From: Caldilineaceae bacterium
Lineage (GTDB): Bacteria > Chloroflexota > Anaerolineae > Caldilineales > Caldilineaceae
NCBI GenBank assembly: GCA_020634755.1
Contig: JACKBC010000025.1
Span: 32,600-96,599 of the forward strand
Reading direction: 5' to 3'
Length of the DNA stretch: 64,000 nucleotides
The notes below the pieces were generated by a model. It was not told the DNA's origin. It was given only the letters and a program-made list of their open reading frames with translations, and made no database searches. Positions 8,487 to 17,651 of the stretch are shown piece after piece. Position 1 is the first letter of the stretch. Each line of letters opens with the position of its first letter. A program made the translations under genes and the position numbers.

Positions 8487-9272
8487 ATGACCGAAAGGCA
8501 AGACAACAGAGTGGCCGTGATCAGCGGTGGCAGCCGCGGCATTGGGAAGGCCATTGCCCAGCGCCTGGCGCAGGACGGTTGTGATTGTTTGCTGGCGGCC
8601 CGCAGTGAGGAAACTCTGCGCACCGCCGCACAGAGGATCGCCCAGGAATCGGGACGGCGCATTGAAATCTGCCCCACCGATCTCCGCACGGCAGACGGAT
8701 GTGAAGCCGTCTACACAATGGCGCAAGAGAGCTTTGGGCACGTTGATATTTTGGTTAACTGTGCGGGGGCCACGCAGGGTGGACGCTTTTTGGCGCTAGA
8801 CGACAGCCTCTGGGCAGATGGCTTTGCGCTCAAATTCCACGGCGCCGTGCGCTTATCGCGCCTCTTCTGGCCCATGTTGACGCAGCGCCACGGCACGGTG
8901 ATCAATATTATCGGCGGGGCCGCGCGGGCGCCGGACCCTGACTTCATGATTGGCGGTGCGGTCAATGCGGCGCTGGCCAATTTCACCAAGGCGTTGGCTG
9001 GTCTCGGCCTGCGCGATGATGTGAACGTCAACGCGGTTCACCCCGGCATGACGGTTACGGAACGGCTGGACGAGATCTTTGCCAATCGCGCCCGCTTGGC
9101 TGGCACAACCGTAGAAGAAGCCAAACGCGCCGGCCTGGAGAAATCCGGCGTTCGTCGTCTCGGTACGCCGGAAGATGTGGCAGAGCTGGTGGGCTTTCTC
9201 TGTTCGCCGGCTGCACGTCACATCCAGGGCGTTGCCATTGCCGTCGATGGGGGCGCGAGCCCTTTTGGTTGA
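8487..9272 (+). CDS. SDR-family oxidoreductase with atypical catalytic site
   Basis: A 261-residue short-chain dehydrogenase/reductase. The cofactor loop SGGSRGIG (TGxxxGIG type), NCAG, and C-terminal AIAVDGGASPFG are present. Where most SDRs have Tyr-x-x-x-Lys, the sequence reads FMIGGAVNAALANFTKALAG, with neither residue in place. A group of SDRs with GxxxNAAL at this point is known, and this protein matches it. GAGGA lies just before the ATG. It follows the UDG-like gene closely and is probably the last gene of that unit. Substrate unknown. Confidence 0.85.
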   Translation: MTERQDNRVAVISGGSRGIGKAIAQRLAQDGCDCLLAARSEETLRTAAQRIAQESGRRIEICPTDLRTADGCEAVYTMAQESFGHVDILVNCAGATQGGRFLALDDSLWADGFALKFHGAVRLSRLFWPMLTQRHGTVINIIGGAARAPDPDFMIGGAVNAALANFTKALAGLGLRDDVNVNAVHPGMTVTERLDEIFANRARLAGTTVEEAKRAGLEKSGVRRLGTPEDVAELVGFLCSPAARHIQGVAIAVDGGASPFG

Positions 9273-9291
9273 GTGGGCTCGTTTTGGATGC

Positions 9292-9370
9292 GACTTACGC
9301 AGCGCCCGTGCATAGTCAGGAGAGCATAACACAGCTGACCCGGCAATTTTCCTCGAGGCTTGCGTACGTT
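9292..9370. repeat. Family C palindromic element, copy 1 (79 bp)
   Basis: Begins GACTTACGCAGCGCCCGTGC and ends GAGGCTTGCGTACGTT. The ends are inverted repeats of GACTTACGCA. It lies between the SDR and Nudix genes. Its interior matches the copy at 25561-25639 in reverse orientation. Confidence 0.7.
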
Positions 9371-9417
9371 CTAATGGGTCCAGAAGAGTAGATGCAGTCA
9401 ATCCAAATGGGAAACAA

Positions 9418-9894
9418 ATGGCGGAGAAACAAGTCATGCGGCTGGCCGTCGATGCGGCCATTGAACGCGCGGGGTCACTGTTGCTGATTGAATATGAGGA
9501 CGCGCGCTTGGGTCGCCATTGGGGGTTTCCCGGCGGCGGCGTGGAGCCGGGCGAGTCGATTCACGCCGCGCTGCACCGCGAGGTGTTGGAGGAAACGGGT
9601 GCGCAGGTGACCGTGGGTCGGCTGCTGTTGGTGAATGAGTTCAATCCGGATCTATCTGACGACGCCTATGTGGATGAACACGCGCTGCGCCTGCTCTTCC
9701 ACTGCACGTTGGCGTCGGACACGGATAAGAGCGACTTTATCCCCCCGTCCGTGCCCGACCCCGACCAAATTGGCATTGGATGGATGCCCATTGCCGACCT
9801 GGCGCGTATGCGCCTTTATCCGCGCATTGGGGTGCGCCTGCAGCGACTCTTAACCACAGGCGCACAGCCCGATCTTTTTAACACCATACTATGA
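9418..9894 (+). CDS. Nudix hydrolase
   Basis: A 158-residue Nudix-fold protein. The complete Nudix box (G-x5-E-x7-REUxEExGU) spans residues 40-62, with REVLEETG carrying the metal-binding glutamates. The family hydrolyses nucleoside diphosphates linked to another group; the substrate here is not clear from flanking residues. The ATG at 9418 has only a weak GGGA upstream, and ATG 9436 is an alternative. Its stop overlaps the 3' end of the convergent protease gene by 6 nt. Confidence 0.9.
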   Translation: MAEKQVMRLAVDAAIERAGSLLLIEYEDARLGRHWGFPGGGVEPGESIHAALHREVLEETGAQVTVGRLLLVNEFNPDLSDDAYVDEHALRLLFHCTLASDTDKSDFIPPSVPDPDQIGIGWMPIADLARMRLYPRIGVRLQRLLTTGAQPDLFNTIL

Positions 9895-11496
9895 TCCTTT
9901 TTCCACCAGCGGCAGGAAAAGCATCTGCTTGATTACGGGCGGGTTGATCACCGAACCGCCGCTGAGCATCCACTGGTAATCCTCTACTTCGCCGCCCAAT
10001 ACGCCGCCGCTTGGCGACAAAGCCACCTGATCATTACAGGCGCCATCGCCATCCCAATCGGGAATGAGCCGGATGCGCCCGTTGTAGGCTGCGGCGTTGT
10101 CGGCGTTGGCCGGTATATTAAACTGCACTTGTACATTACCAACTGGCGCGGCGCGCATGGCCGCGATCTGTTCATCGGCGTCGCCAAAGTCGCCGTCGCG
10201 GTTCCAGTCGATCCAGCCGCTTAGGCAGCCCGTGACGCCAGCTTGATTGCTAACCACGCTGGCCGTAATTTGGCCACCGTTGGGACCGGCCGTCCACGTA
10301 GTCGGCCGCGTTATGCCATCATCGCTGGCGTCGGCCGCGGCGGGTGCGGCTTCGGTCGAGAAACTCTGCCCCAACTTCATGTGGCCCACAAATGAAGGAC
10401 TGTTGATGTGCTGAGCGCTGCCATATGCCGCCAGCGCGCCGTCGCCGAAATCGGCGGCATCGTTTACGCTCCAGCCAATATCCTTGAGCACCATGAGCGT
10501 GATTGCATCTACCACGCGCGCGCTGGGGCCGGTATCCGTGGCTGAATTCATCATGCGGCCCAAGTTGGTGGGGCTGTCATCATCCCAGTGCGACATGCTG
10601 GAACCTTGTTGAAACGTGGTGGGCGAAAAGATAAACGGCGTATTGCCATTGTTGATGGCCAGCGTGTTGGGGCCATTGTAGGCAATGGTTTCGCTGCCTT
10701 GCTGCATGGCGTTGAGCAGCGCCGCCGAGTTGTTGGGCATATCCAGCAGTTTGGCGCCGCCAGCCGCCTGAATTACATAATCATCAATCACCGCTGGTGG
10801 ATCGGCGTAAATACCCAAGCTGGGGTCATCTTGGCTCTGGTCGAACGACATGGAAAAGCCCAGGCCGTGCAGAACTTCGTGCACCATTGTACTGACAAAG
10901 TCAGTGCGATCCGCGGCCACCGTGCAGCCCACGGTGCAGAAATCCCACACCACCGCTGAATTTGCCGTGGCCACCACCTCCACGTCGGCGCCATTTTGGT
11001 CGACGCCGGTAATGGCATTGGCCAGCGCCATGGGATAGGTGCGATTGGCCACGGGCAGCGCCGCCACCTCCGCCTGGGTCAAATTGCCGTTTTCGCCGGC
11101 AAAGGCCAGCGTTCCGCCGTTGGGATCGACGGCTTGAAAACAGGCGTCAATCACAATGGACGGAACGGAATTGATCAGATCGTCCAGAATATCCACGACG
11201 TGATTCATGGCGGCTTGCGCCTCGGCGCTCCAGGGCTGGAAGTCGCCATCATTGGGATTGCAGGCGCCCGGGTTGGCGGCATCGCGGTAGTTCACTTGGA
11301 AGTTAACGGTGCGATAGCTCTGCACGCGCGCCGGGGTGTCGGCCTTGGCCCAGGCAGAACCACCGCCGCCCATGAATATGCTGAATATAGCTGCCATCCA
11401 CAGGGCCATCCACACTTTTGCATAATTGCGCATGCCCAATGTAGGCATGTACATTTTGTTCGTACTTATTTTGAATATGTTCACGTTGTCAGCCAT
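9889..11496 (-). CDS. Secreted zinc metalloprotease with GEVED domain
   Basis: A 535-residue exported protein. A hydrophobic segment at about residues 28-50 acts as signal peptide or anchor. HEVLHGLGF at 206-214 is the HExxH zinc site with a third ligand region downstream (MSHWDDD around 310). A C-terminal GEVED-type domain carries GWIDWNRDGDFGDADEQI and GEVEDY, acidic loops likely to bind calcium. The protein ends QMLFLPLVEKGS, close to the FLPLV-type tail common on secreted Chloroflexota proteins. AAAGGAG lies 6 nt before the ATG. Likely an extracellular peptidase. Confidence 0.85.
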   Translation of the reverse strand: MADNVNIFKISTNKMYMPTLGMRNYAKVWMALWMAAIFSIFMGGGGSAWAKADTPARVQSYRTVNFQVNYRDAANPGACNPNDGDFQPWSAEAQAAMNHVVDILDDLINSVPSIVIDACFQAVDPNGGTLAFAGENGNLTQAEVAALPVANRTYPMALANAITGVDQNGADVEVVATANSAVVWDFCTVGCTVAADRTDFVSTMVHEVLHGLGFSMSFDQSQDDPSLGIYADPPAVIDDYVIQAAGGAKLLDMPNNSAALLNAMQQGSETIAYNGPNTLAINNGNTPFIFSPTTFQQGSSMSHWDDDSPTNLGRMMNSATDTGPSARVVDAITLMVLKDIGWSVNDAADFGDGALAAYGSAQHINSPSFVGHMKLGQSFSTEAAPAAADASDDGITRPTTWTAGPNGGQITASVVSNQAGVTGCLSGWIDWNRDGDFGDADEQIAAMRAAPVGNVQVQFNIPANADNAAAYNGRIRLIPDWDGDGACNDQVALSPSGGVLGGEVEDYQWMLSGGSVINPPVIKQMLFLPLVEKGS

Positions 11497-11556
11497 TATT
11501 TCTCCTTTCGCGAGATATCTTGGGGCTGGAATGGATAGAAAACGAGCAGGGATATC

Positions 11557-11781
11557 CTATAAATTTATAGGGGGAGTATTGCACGGGTTTGCTCCTGACT
11601 CAGCTGGTGGGGCGTCCAATTCGTCCAGCAAATAGGTCACCAAACGCTCCAGATCGGCAAAGTGATGCACCTCGTGACTGCCAATCACATTGATAAGGGT
11701 GGCCTGCCAGCGCGCGTCGGCAGCATCGCGAGATAGACGCAAGAGATAGGATTTGTATGTGATGTGTGGCAAAATAGACAT
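11557..11781 (-). CDS. Small conserved protein (74 aa)
   Basis: A short protein of the pattern SYLLRLSRDAADARWQATL, then FADLERLVTYLLDEL. This layout (LRLW/S-rD-x-ARW-xasL, then FadLexLvxYL) recurs in small conserved proteins of Chloroflexota, but I know of no assigned function. It is tucked between the protease gene and a family A repeat that begins 4 bp upstream of its ATG. Confidence 0.55.
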   Translation of the reverse strand: MSILPHITYKSYLLRLSRDAADARWQATLINVIGSHEVHHFADLERLVTYLLDELDAPPAESGANPCNTPPINL

Positions 11782-11785
11782 ATTT

Positions 11786-11869
11786 CAGTACACTGCGGCA
11801 GTGTTGGCGATATAGGCATCGGTATCGATTCAGGAATCCAGGCTTATCTCATGCCGTTGCGATCTACTG
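11786..11869. repeat. Family A palindromic element (84 bp)
   Basis: Begins CAGTACACTGCGGCAGTG and ends GCCGTTGCGATCTACTG. The ends form an imperfect inverted repeat (CAGTANANCGCAACGG type). It is flanked by TATTT on the left and TATCT on the right, a 4/5 direct repeat consistent with a 5-bp target duplication. Confidence 0.8.
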
Positions 11870-12076
11870 TATCTTGGCGGCCTGTACATCTTATACTTTC
11901 GAGAAGCGGTTTGAAAAGGGTGGGAAATTTCCGAGCTGAGCGCCATGTCCTTCCCGGAAGGAGCCACCCAGATCTCTTATTTTTCACACAGCTTCTTATA
12001 TCAGTATAACGATCGCCATTAATTGTCCATTAGCCGATCATTAGCTGTAGGGCCGGCCACAGTTGAACGTTAGGGG

Positions 12077-15000
12077 ATGGATGATTTTTGTTCTATGGAT
12101 GCACCAAAGATTTATCTATTCGGCACGGGGCAGATCCAAGGCGCAGATGGCGCGCTGATTCCAATGCGAGCCCGCAAGCAATTGGCGCTGCTGGCTTATT
12201 TACTGCTGGAAGCGCCCCACCCCCAAAGCCGTGAAGCGCTCATGGCGCTGTTGTGGCCCGAGTTTGACACCAATACGGCGCGCAACAATTTGCGCGTGAC
12301 GCTTTCTGCCGTGCGCTCATTATTTGCCACTGCCGATAGTGCCAATCTGATTCAAAGCAGCCGTTTGGAGATTCATCTCAATCCCGATATGGCCTATTGG
12401 CTCGATGTGGCCGAGTTTGATGCCTTGCTGCGCCGCACGCGTCAGCATCAGCACGACGCGCGTGAACATTGCCCGCACTGTTATGCGTTGCTGCAAGAGG
12501 CGGCCGCGCTCTATCAGAGTGACTTTCTGGCCGGTTTTGTGCTAGATAACTGCCCCGATTTTGAAGAATGGCTCGTCATGCAGCGCGAGCGACTGCGCGT
12601 TTCCGCCATCAAAACGTACCAGGATCTGGCGGTCTTTGCCGAAAATGGCCATGATTTGCAGATGGCCCGCACTTTTATTCACCAGCAGCTCGAGCTAGAT
12701 CCACTGCGCGAATCCGCCTATCGCCAGCAAATGCGCGTTCTGGCAAAATTGGGCGAGCGCAGCGCGGCTTTGGCGATCTTTGAACGCTGCCGCACGCTTT
12801 TACGCCAAGAATTGGGCATCGATCCAGACCCAGAAACGTTGGCGCTCCACTTGCAGCTGCTGGATGCACAGCAAATCGGACCAGAATCTACCCACAATGG
12901 CGCCCCTGCAGCAGAGATTACCGTCCCCGCCACCCCACGCCACAATCTGCCCCAACAGCTAACTTCCTTTGTGGGGCGACAGCAAGAGCTGGACCTGCTG
13001 GATGCCCATCTGGCAATGCCCACGAATCGTCTCTTAACCATTGTTGGGCCTGGCGGCATTGGCAAATCGCGGCTGGCGCAACAGGTGGCGGCTCGCCATC
13101 TCAATCGCTTTGTGGATGGCGTCTATTTGATTTCGCTGGCGCAGGTATCGGCGGTCGAATCTATCCCGGCAGCCATTGCAGATACGCTGGGGCTCTCGTT
13201 TACGGCGGGACCACAGAGCGCCAACAAGCAGCTCGTTGAAATGATTGGCGACAAACAGCTGCTATTGGTGCTGGACAATTTTGAACACCTGATGGACGGC
13301 GTCGATCTGCTGCTGGAGCTGCTGCGCCAGACCACCCATCTTGTATTGCTGGTCACTACGCGGGAACGGCTCAATATGCAGGCCGAAGATCTCTTTGAGC
13401 TGCGCGGGTTGGCGGTGCCCACCAACATAACCGCCGCCGCCAAATCCGCCGCGGTACGCCTCTTTGCCGATCGGGCGAGCCGGATCAATAAAGAGTTTGT
13501 GCTAACCGATGCGCAGCTGCCATACGTTGTGCGCATCTGCCAGCTTGTAGAGGGCTTCCCACTGGCCATTGAGCTGGCCGCCACTTGGCTGCGCGATCTA
13601 GATTGTCAGGAGATCGTAGCCGAGCTGAGCATGGGGCTAAATCACTTACACACGTCTCTGCGCGACGTGGATCCGCAACACAGCAGCTTGGGGGCGGTCT
13701 TTGATTCATCGTGGCGGCTTCTTTCGCCGTTGGAACAACGGGTGCTGGCCGACTTGACGGTCTTCCGCGGTGGCTTCCACCTGGATGCCGCGCGGGCGGT
13801 CACCAGTGCGTCCTCACTTTTGCTCAGTGGGCTGCGCAATAAATCGCTGCTGCGTCGCGTCAACTCGCGGCGCTACGACATGCACATGTTGATTCAGCAA
13901 TTTGCTGCGGCGTATCTGGCCAACGATGCGCCATTGGCGGCGCAGGCCCGCCAAGACCACAGCCGCTACTTTATGGAGCTTCTGGCGGCAAAGGCGCTGG
14001 CGCTTGATACCGATGAAGCCGGCGCCGCGGCGGACATGATACAGCCAGAGTGGGAAAATATAACCGCGGCGTGGCGGCACGCGGTGGCGCATAGCGAATT
14101 TGGTTTGCTGGCTGCGGCGCTGGATGGCCTGGTGCGCTTTGGTGATTTGCGCGGTCTCTTTCACGAAGTGCAGACGCTCATGGAATTTGCCGCCATACCA
14201 TTGCGTCAGAAAACAGCATGTGTACAGCCAGAATCCAGCCCAGCCGAAGCCGACCCAGCGGCGCGCCAGGAACAATTGTTATACTGCCGCTTGATCACGG
14301 CATTGGCCTACTTTGCTGGACGCAAGGGAGAGGAGTCTACGCTTGAGCTGGCGCAGCATGCGTTGGTTCTGGCCCGCAAGTTGGACAGCAAAATTGACAT
14401 CATTGCCAACCGCGTTACGCAGGCCGCGGCCTTTGAGCTGGCGGCTGACTTTGCCAAGGCGCGCACGCTAGCCCAAGAGGCGCTGGCCATTGCCGAACAA
14501 GAGGGGCTCGATTTGCAAATCGGCCTCTGCTTGGACGGACTGGGCATCATTGCGCTGCATTCGGGAGACTATTCACGCGCGCGCAATCTCTTTCTGCAAG
14601 TGCGGGCAATTCATGAAAAGACGGGGCGGTTGGAGCAGCGCGGGCGCGAGGCCATCGGCCGCTTGGGCATTGTGGCCACGGAACAGGGGCGATATGATTT
14701 GGCGCTCCAGTATACTCGGCGCTATTTGGAGAGCTGCCGGCGCATGCACGACCGGCGCAATACCCCACATGCCCAACATCACTTAGCTTTTGCCTGGCTA
14801 AAGCTGGGCGATTTTAAACGCGTCGTCGAGCTGGAAACCCAAAGCTTGGCCCAATCTATCCATATGGGTGACCTCGAGCAGCAAAGCTTTTCTCTGCACA
14901 ACAAAGCCCATGCACACCGCCAGCTGGGGCAGTTAGAAAGCGCCCTGGCTTGCGCCACCAAAGCCGTTGCGCTGGCCCGCACAATCGATGCACCGCTTTG

Positions 15001-15466
15001 TCTGGCTTTTGCATTGGCCCAACTAGCCGAAGTGCAGGTGGAATTAGCGCAGACCGACGCGGCATGGGCGGAAGCCGCCGCCAACTTTGGCGAAGCCGCC
15101 ATCCTGGCCAGGAGCATTGGCAAATTGACCGTGGCCTATGAGGTGGAAATTGGATTGGCGGCCCTAGCGCTGCGGCGTCAACACGATGCCGCAGCGCTTG
15201 CGCAGATTGTGCCGCTGCTGCCCCATTTGCCAACTAAGGCCGCAGATGGCTGGGATGAGCCAATTCGCGCATATGTGGTCTGCACGCGCGTCTTGCGCAG
15301 CGCGCGCGACCCGGCGGCAGAGACCATTTTGCAGCAAGGCCTACAACTGCTCGCGTACTTGGCCGGCAATATTGCCGATGAAAAGTTGCGCCAAAGTTTT
15401 CTGCACGCCGTGCCGGCCCACGACGAATTGCACACATTACTGCATGCCCAAAATGTGGCAGCGTAA
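12077..15466 (+). CDS. BTAD/NB-ARC/TPR transcriptional regulator (AfsR/SARP-like)
   Basis: A 1129-residue multidomain regulator. Residues about 6-95 form an OmpR-like winged helix (RKQLALLAYLLLEA, LLWPEFDTNTARNNLRVTLS). A bacterial transcriptional activator domain follows (LYQSDFLAGFVLDN to about 270). An NB-ARC/AAA ATPase comes next, with Walker A GPGGIGKSRLAQ (about 327) and Walker B LLLVLDNFEHL (about 393). The C-terminal 500 residues are TPR-like helical repeats. It is a typical large Chloroflexota/actinobacterial signal-integrating activator. The ATG at 12077 follows GGGG; ATG 12095 is possible. The neighbouring target is unknown. Confidence 0.9.
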   Translation: MDDFCSMDAPKIYLFGTGQIQGADGALIPMRARKQLALLAYLLLEAPHPQSREALMALLWPEFDTNTARNNLRVTLSAVRSLFATADSANLIQSSRLEIHLNPDMAYWLDVAEFDALLRRTRQHQHDAREHCPHCYALLQEAAALYQSDFLAGFVLDNCPDFEEWLVMQRERLRVSAIKTYQDLAVFAENGHDLQMARTFIHQQLELDPLRESAYRQQMRVLAKLGERSAALAIFERCRTLLRQELGIDPDPETLALHLQLLDAQQIGPESTHNGAPAAEITVPATPRHNLPQQLTSFVGRQQELDLLDAHLAMPTNRLLTIVGPGGIGKSRLAQQVAARHLNRFVDGVYLISLAQVSAVESIPAAIADTLGLSFTAGPQSANKQLVEMIGDKQLLLVLDNFEHLMDGVDLLLELLRQTTHLVLLVTTRERLNMQAEDLFELRGLAVPTNITAAAKSAAVRLFADRASRINKEFVLTDAQLPYVVRICQLVEGFPLAIELAATWLRDLDCQEIVAELSMGLNHLHTSLRDVDPQHSSLGAVFDSSWRLLSPLEQRVLADLTVFRGGFHLDAARAVTSASSLLLSGLRNKSLLRRVNSRRYDMHMLIQQFAAAYLANDAPLAAQARQDHSRYFMELLAAKALALDTDEAGAAADMIQPEWENITAAWRHAVAHSEFGLLAAALDGLVRFGDLRGLFHEVQTLMEFAAIPLRQKTACVQPESSPAEADPAARQEQLLYCRLITALAYFAGRKGEESTLELAQHALVLARKLDSKIDIIANRVTQAAAFELAADFAKARTLAQEALAIAEQEGLDLQIGLCLDGLGIIALHSGDYSRARNLFLQVRAIHEKTGRLEQRGREAIGRLGIVATEQGRYDLALQYTRRYLESCRRMHDRRNTPHAQHHLAFAWLKLGDFKRVVELETQSLAQSIHMGDLEQQSFSLHNKAHAHRQLGQLESALACATKAVALARTIDAPLCLAFALAQLAEVQVELAQTDAAWAEAAANFGEAAILARSIGKLTVAYEVEIGLAALALRRQHDAAALAQIVPLLPHLPTKAADGWDEPIRAYVVCTRVLRSARDPAAETILQQGLQLLAYLAGNIADEKLRQSFLHAVPAHDELHTLLHAQNVAA

Positions 15467-15470
15467 CGCC

Positions 15471-16406
15471 CTACGCCCTGCGCCCCAGAATATCAAACAT
15501 CATCTCTTTGAACTTGGGGACATCCACGTCCATGGCAAAATGTACGTTGGGCGCTTTGCCCGTGCGGTTGCCAAAGTCGCAGATGGTGGCGCCGTCGGTC
15601 AACTCGCCTTTGGTCTCCACATCCACCGCAATCAATTCAGTTTTGATGACGGTGGGGTCGATAATGGCGCAGACAGCCAGCGCATCATGCACCGGCGCCG
15701 TGTTGAGGATCTTCATGGGCTGCGAGCGATCGTAGCCCTCGATGCGCCGCTCAATAAAGGTGGCCGCCGCCGTGGCCGCGGGCGTACCGAGTCCACGCAA
15801 CTGTTGACAATCTTCAGCGGATATAAGCGCTTTGTGTGTAGCATCCAGCGGCACCATGCGTATGGGGCGGCCACAGTTGACCACCAGCCGGGCCGCTTCC
15901 GGATCCACCCAAATGTTGAATTCAGCCAGCGCCGAGCGGTTGCCAATGTGATGCGCCCCGCCCATAATCACCAGTTCGGGGATTTGCGCCGCCACTTCTG
16001 GGCAGTGGCGCAGCATCATCGCCACATTGGTGAGCGGCCCCACGGGCACCAGCGTAATATCGCCAGCTGATGCGCTGAATGTTTCCACCAGCCAGTCAAC
16101 CGCATGTTGGGCTTGGGCTTGGGAGGTCGACTCCGGCAAATCCAGATATTTGCCGTGAACTTCACTCTCCTCGGGTCGGTCAAAGTCGGGCCGCACCATG
16201 GGTTCCACCATGCCCTGATAAACCGGAATCGGCACGCCAATGTGGTCAAAGACGCGCAGCGTGTTTTCGGTGCAGATGGTGCATGGGCAATTGCCCACAA
16301 CCGTAGTTGCGCCCAGGAGCTTCAAATCGGGGGACAGGGCCGCGATCATAAGGGCCACGGCATCGTCTGTGCCAGTATCCACATCCAAAATTACTTTGGT
16401 TGCCAT
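15471..16406 (-). CDS. Inosine/uridine-preferring nucleoside hydrolase
   Basis: A 311-residue enzyme of the IUNH family. The N-terminal calcium-binding motif reads DVDTGTDDAVAL, and the conserved VVGNC and LTNVAMML-type motifs follow. HDALAVCAI near residue 240 supplies the active-site His-Asp. It cleaves the N-glycosidic bond of ribonucleosides to base and ribose for salvage. GAGAGG precedes the ATG. Its 3' end faces the BTAD regulator with only 4 nt between them. Confidence 0.92.
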   Translation of the reverse strand: MATKVILDVDTGTDDAVALMIAALSPDLKLLGATTVVGNCPCTICTENTLRVFDHIGVPIPVYQGMVEPMVRPDFDRPEESEVHGKYLDLPESTSQAQAQHAVDWLVETFSASAGDITLVPVGPLTNVAMMLRHCPEVAAQIPELVIMGGAHHIGNRSALAEFNIWVDPEAARLVVNCGRPIRMVPLDATHKALISAEDCQQLRGLGTPAATAAATFIERRIEGYDRSQPMKILNTAPVHDALAVCAIIDPTVIKTELIAVDVETKGELTDGATICDFGNRTGKAPNVHFAMDVDVPKFKEMMFDILGRRA

Positions 16407-16478
16407 AAATGCCTCTCTTGCAGCAATTCTGTTTTGTTTGGGGCTGTCTGAAAAGTCACAATTGGGTCCAAAAACATG

Positions 16479-16533
16479 CCGGGAAAGGGCCGATTGCGGA
16501 TGATTTCACCAGGATTTCGTGGCCCTTTCCCGG
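16479..16533. repeat. Perfect 13-bp inverted repeat
   Basis: CCGGGAAAGGGCC at 16479-16491 and GGCCCTTTCCCGG at 16521-16533, with a 29-nt loop. There is no T-run, so it is not an obvious terminator. It sits upstream of the nucleoside hydrolase start. Confidence 0.6.
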
Positions 16534-16692
16534 AATGTAACACACCTCTACCACCTTTTCAGATCGCTTCTTGGTGTCTGTTGATGTAGTCTGTTGATGT
16601 AGTTAAGACTCATATAGTACACGCTGGCCGAGCCTATCGAAGTCACGCATTTCATCCTGCGACAGGCTCAGGGTGCGCAAGTCCTAAAATTA

Positions 16693-16971
16693 TTATTCAA
16701 GTCCGATGGCAAACATATTCTCTAGATCGTGCTTTGAAAAAGCGCGAAAAGCCAGCAGCGTTTCGGTATGTTCAATATCGCCGATCTGCCGCAGATGATT
16801 GGTGACCAGGTCGGCCATTTCATCATTGTTGCTCACGCGCAAAATCGCCACCAGATCATAGCGTCCGGCCACGGAATAGACCTCGGAAATTCCGGGCAGC
16901 GCGGTCAGCTTTTCGGCCACAGGGTTTATCTGTCCACGCTTTACGTTCATCAAGACCACTGCCGTTACCAT
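16693..16971 (-). CDS. Lrp/AsnC ligand-binding (RAM) domain protein
   Basis: A 92-residue stand-alone RAM domain: beta-alpha-beta with VTAVVLMNVKRG, then ISEVYSVAGRYDLVAILRV and IEHTETLLAFRAF. It lacks the helix-turn-helix of full Lrp regulators. Such proteins may bind amino acids or partner with full-length Lrp proteins. GGAGGA lies immediately before the ATG. No clear operon partner; it is flanked by a family C repeat. Confidence 0.88.
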   Translation of the reverse strand: MVTAVVLMNVKRGQINPVAEKLTALPGISEVYSVAGRYDLVAILRVSNNDEMADLVTNHLRQIGDIEHTETLLAFRAFSKHDLENMFAIGLE

Positions 16972-16996
16972 AGTTCCTCCCGTCTGTTAGGTATAA

Positions 16997-17055
16997 GACT
17001 TACGCAAGCCGGCTATGCTCTTTCCGCCTAGCGAGCCGCTGGCGCTGCGTAAGTC
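16997..17055. repeat. Family C element, short copy (59 bp)
   Basis: Begins GACTTACGCAAGCCGGC and ends GGCGCTGCGTAAGTC, a near-perfect terminal inverted repeat. It is shorter in the middle than the 79-bp copies, suggesting an internal deletion. Confidence 0.7.
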
Positions 17056-17109
17056 GCATCAAATAGAGCACAACTGAACGACTGAAATTGATAAACAAAA
17101 CTGATAAAC

Positions 17110-17145
17110 AAAAAAGGAGGCCAGACATATATAGTCTTGCCTCCT
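17110..17145 (-). terminator. Rho-independent terminator after cyclophilin gene
   Basis: Read leftward: AGGAGGCAAGAC, a loop TATATAT, then GTCTGGCCTCCT followed by six T. The stem pairs at 11 of 12 positions. It lies about 24 nt past the stop of the cyclophilin gene and closes the DUF402-hisH-cyclophilin run. Confidence 0.85.
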
Positions 17146-17168
17146 CTTTGAACAATGCCAGATGACGG

Positions 17169-17651
17169 TTACGCTTCCGTTACCGTTACTTTGATGATCT
17201 TATCGCCCTGACGCACGGCATCCACCACGTCCTGGCCTTTGGTCACCTTGCCAAACACTGTGTGACGACCGTTGAGATGGGGCTGCGGCGAGTGCGTAAT
17301 GAAAAACTGGCTGCCGTTGGTATTGGGGCCGGCATTGGCCATGGAAATTACGCCGGTATCGTGCTTGAGCGGATTGCCGCGCGTTTCGTCCTCAAATTTA
17401 TAGCCGGGGCCGCCGCGGCCTGTGCCCGTGGGGTCACCGCCTTGAATCATAAAATCGGAGATGACTCGATGAAACGTCACGCCGTCGTAATAGCCATCTT
17501 TGGCCAAAAACACAAAGTTATTCACCGTTTTGGGCGCATGTTCCGGGTATAGCTCCAATTCAATGGCGCCGGCGTCTGTCTCCATGACAACCTTATATGT
17601 TTTGGACTCATCAATTTGCATGGCGGGTGGCGCACTATATTGTTTAGCCAA
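17169..17651 (-). CDS. Cyclophilin-type peptidyl-prolyl isomerase
   Basis: A 160-residue cytoplasmic cyclophilin. The family signatures FHRVISDFMIQGGDPTGTGRGG, GVISMANAGPNTNGSQFFI and LNGRHTVFGKV are all present (Arg, Phe, Gln and His of the active site). It catalyses cis-trans isomerisation of Xaa-Pro bonds. The start is TTG at 17651, with AAAGGA 9 nt upstream, and overlaps the hisH stop by 8 nt; ATG at 17621 would be the fallback. A terminator follows. Confidence 0.95.
   Translation of the reverse strand: MAKQYSAPPAMQIDESKTYKVVMETDAGAIELELYPEHAPKTVNNFVFLAKDGYYDGVTFHRVISDFMIQGGDPTGTGRGGPGYKFEDETRGNPLKHDTGVISMANAGPNTNGSQFFITHSPQPHLNGRHTVFGKVTKGQDVVDAVRQGDKIIKVTVTEA

Noticed and set aside
15186..16070. 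294-residue frame bridging the BTAD regulator and nucleoside hydrolase
   Set aside because: It overlaps the ends of two well-supported genes in a different frame and strand and looks random.
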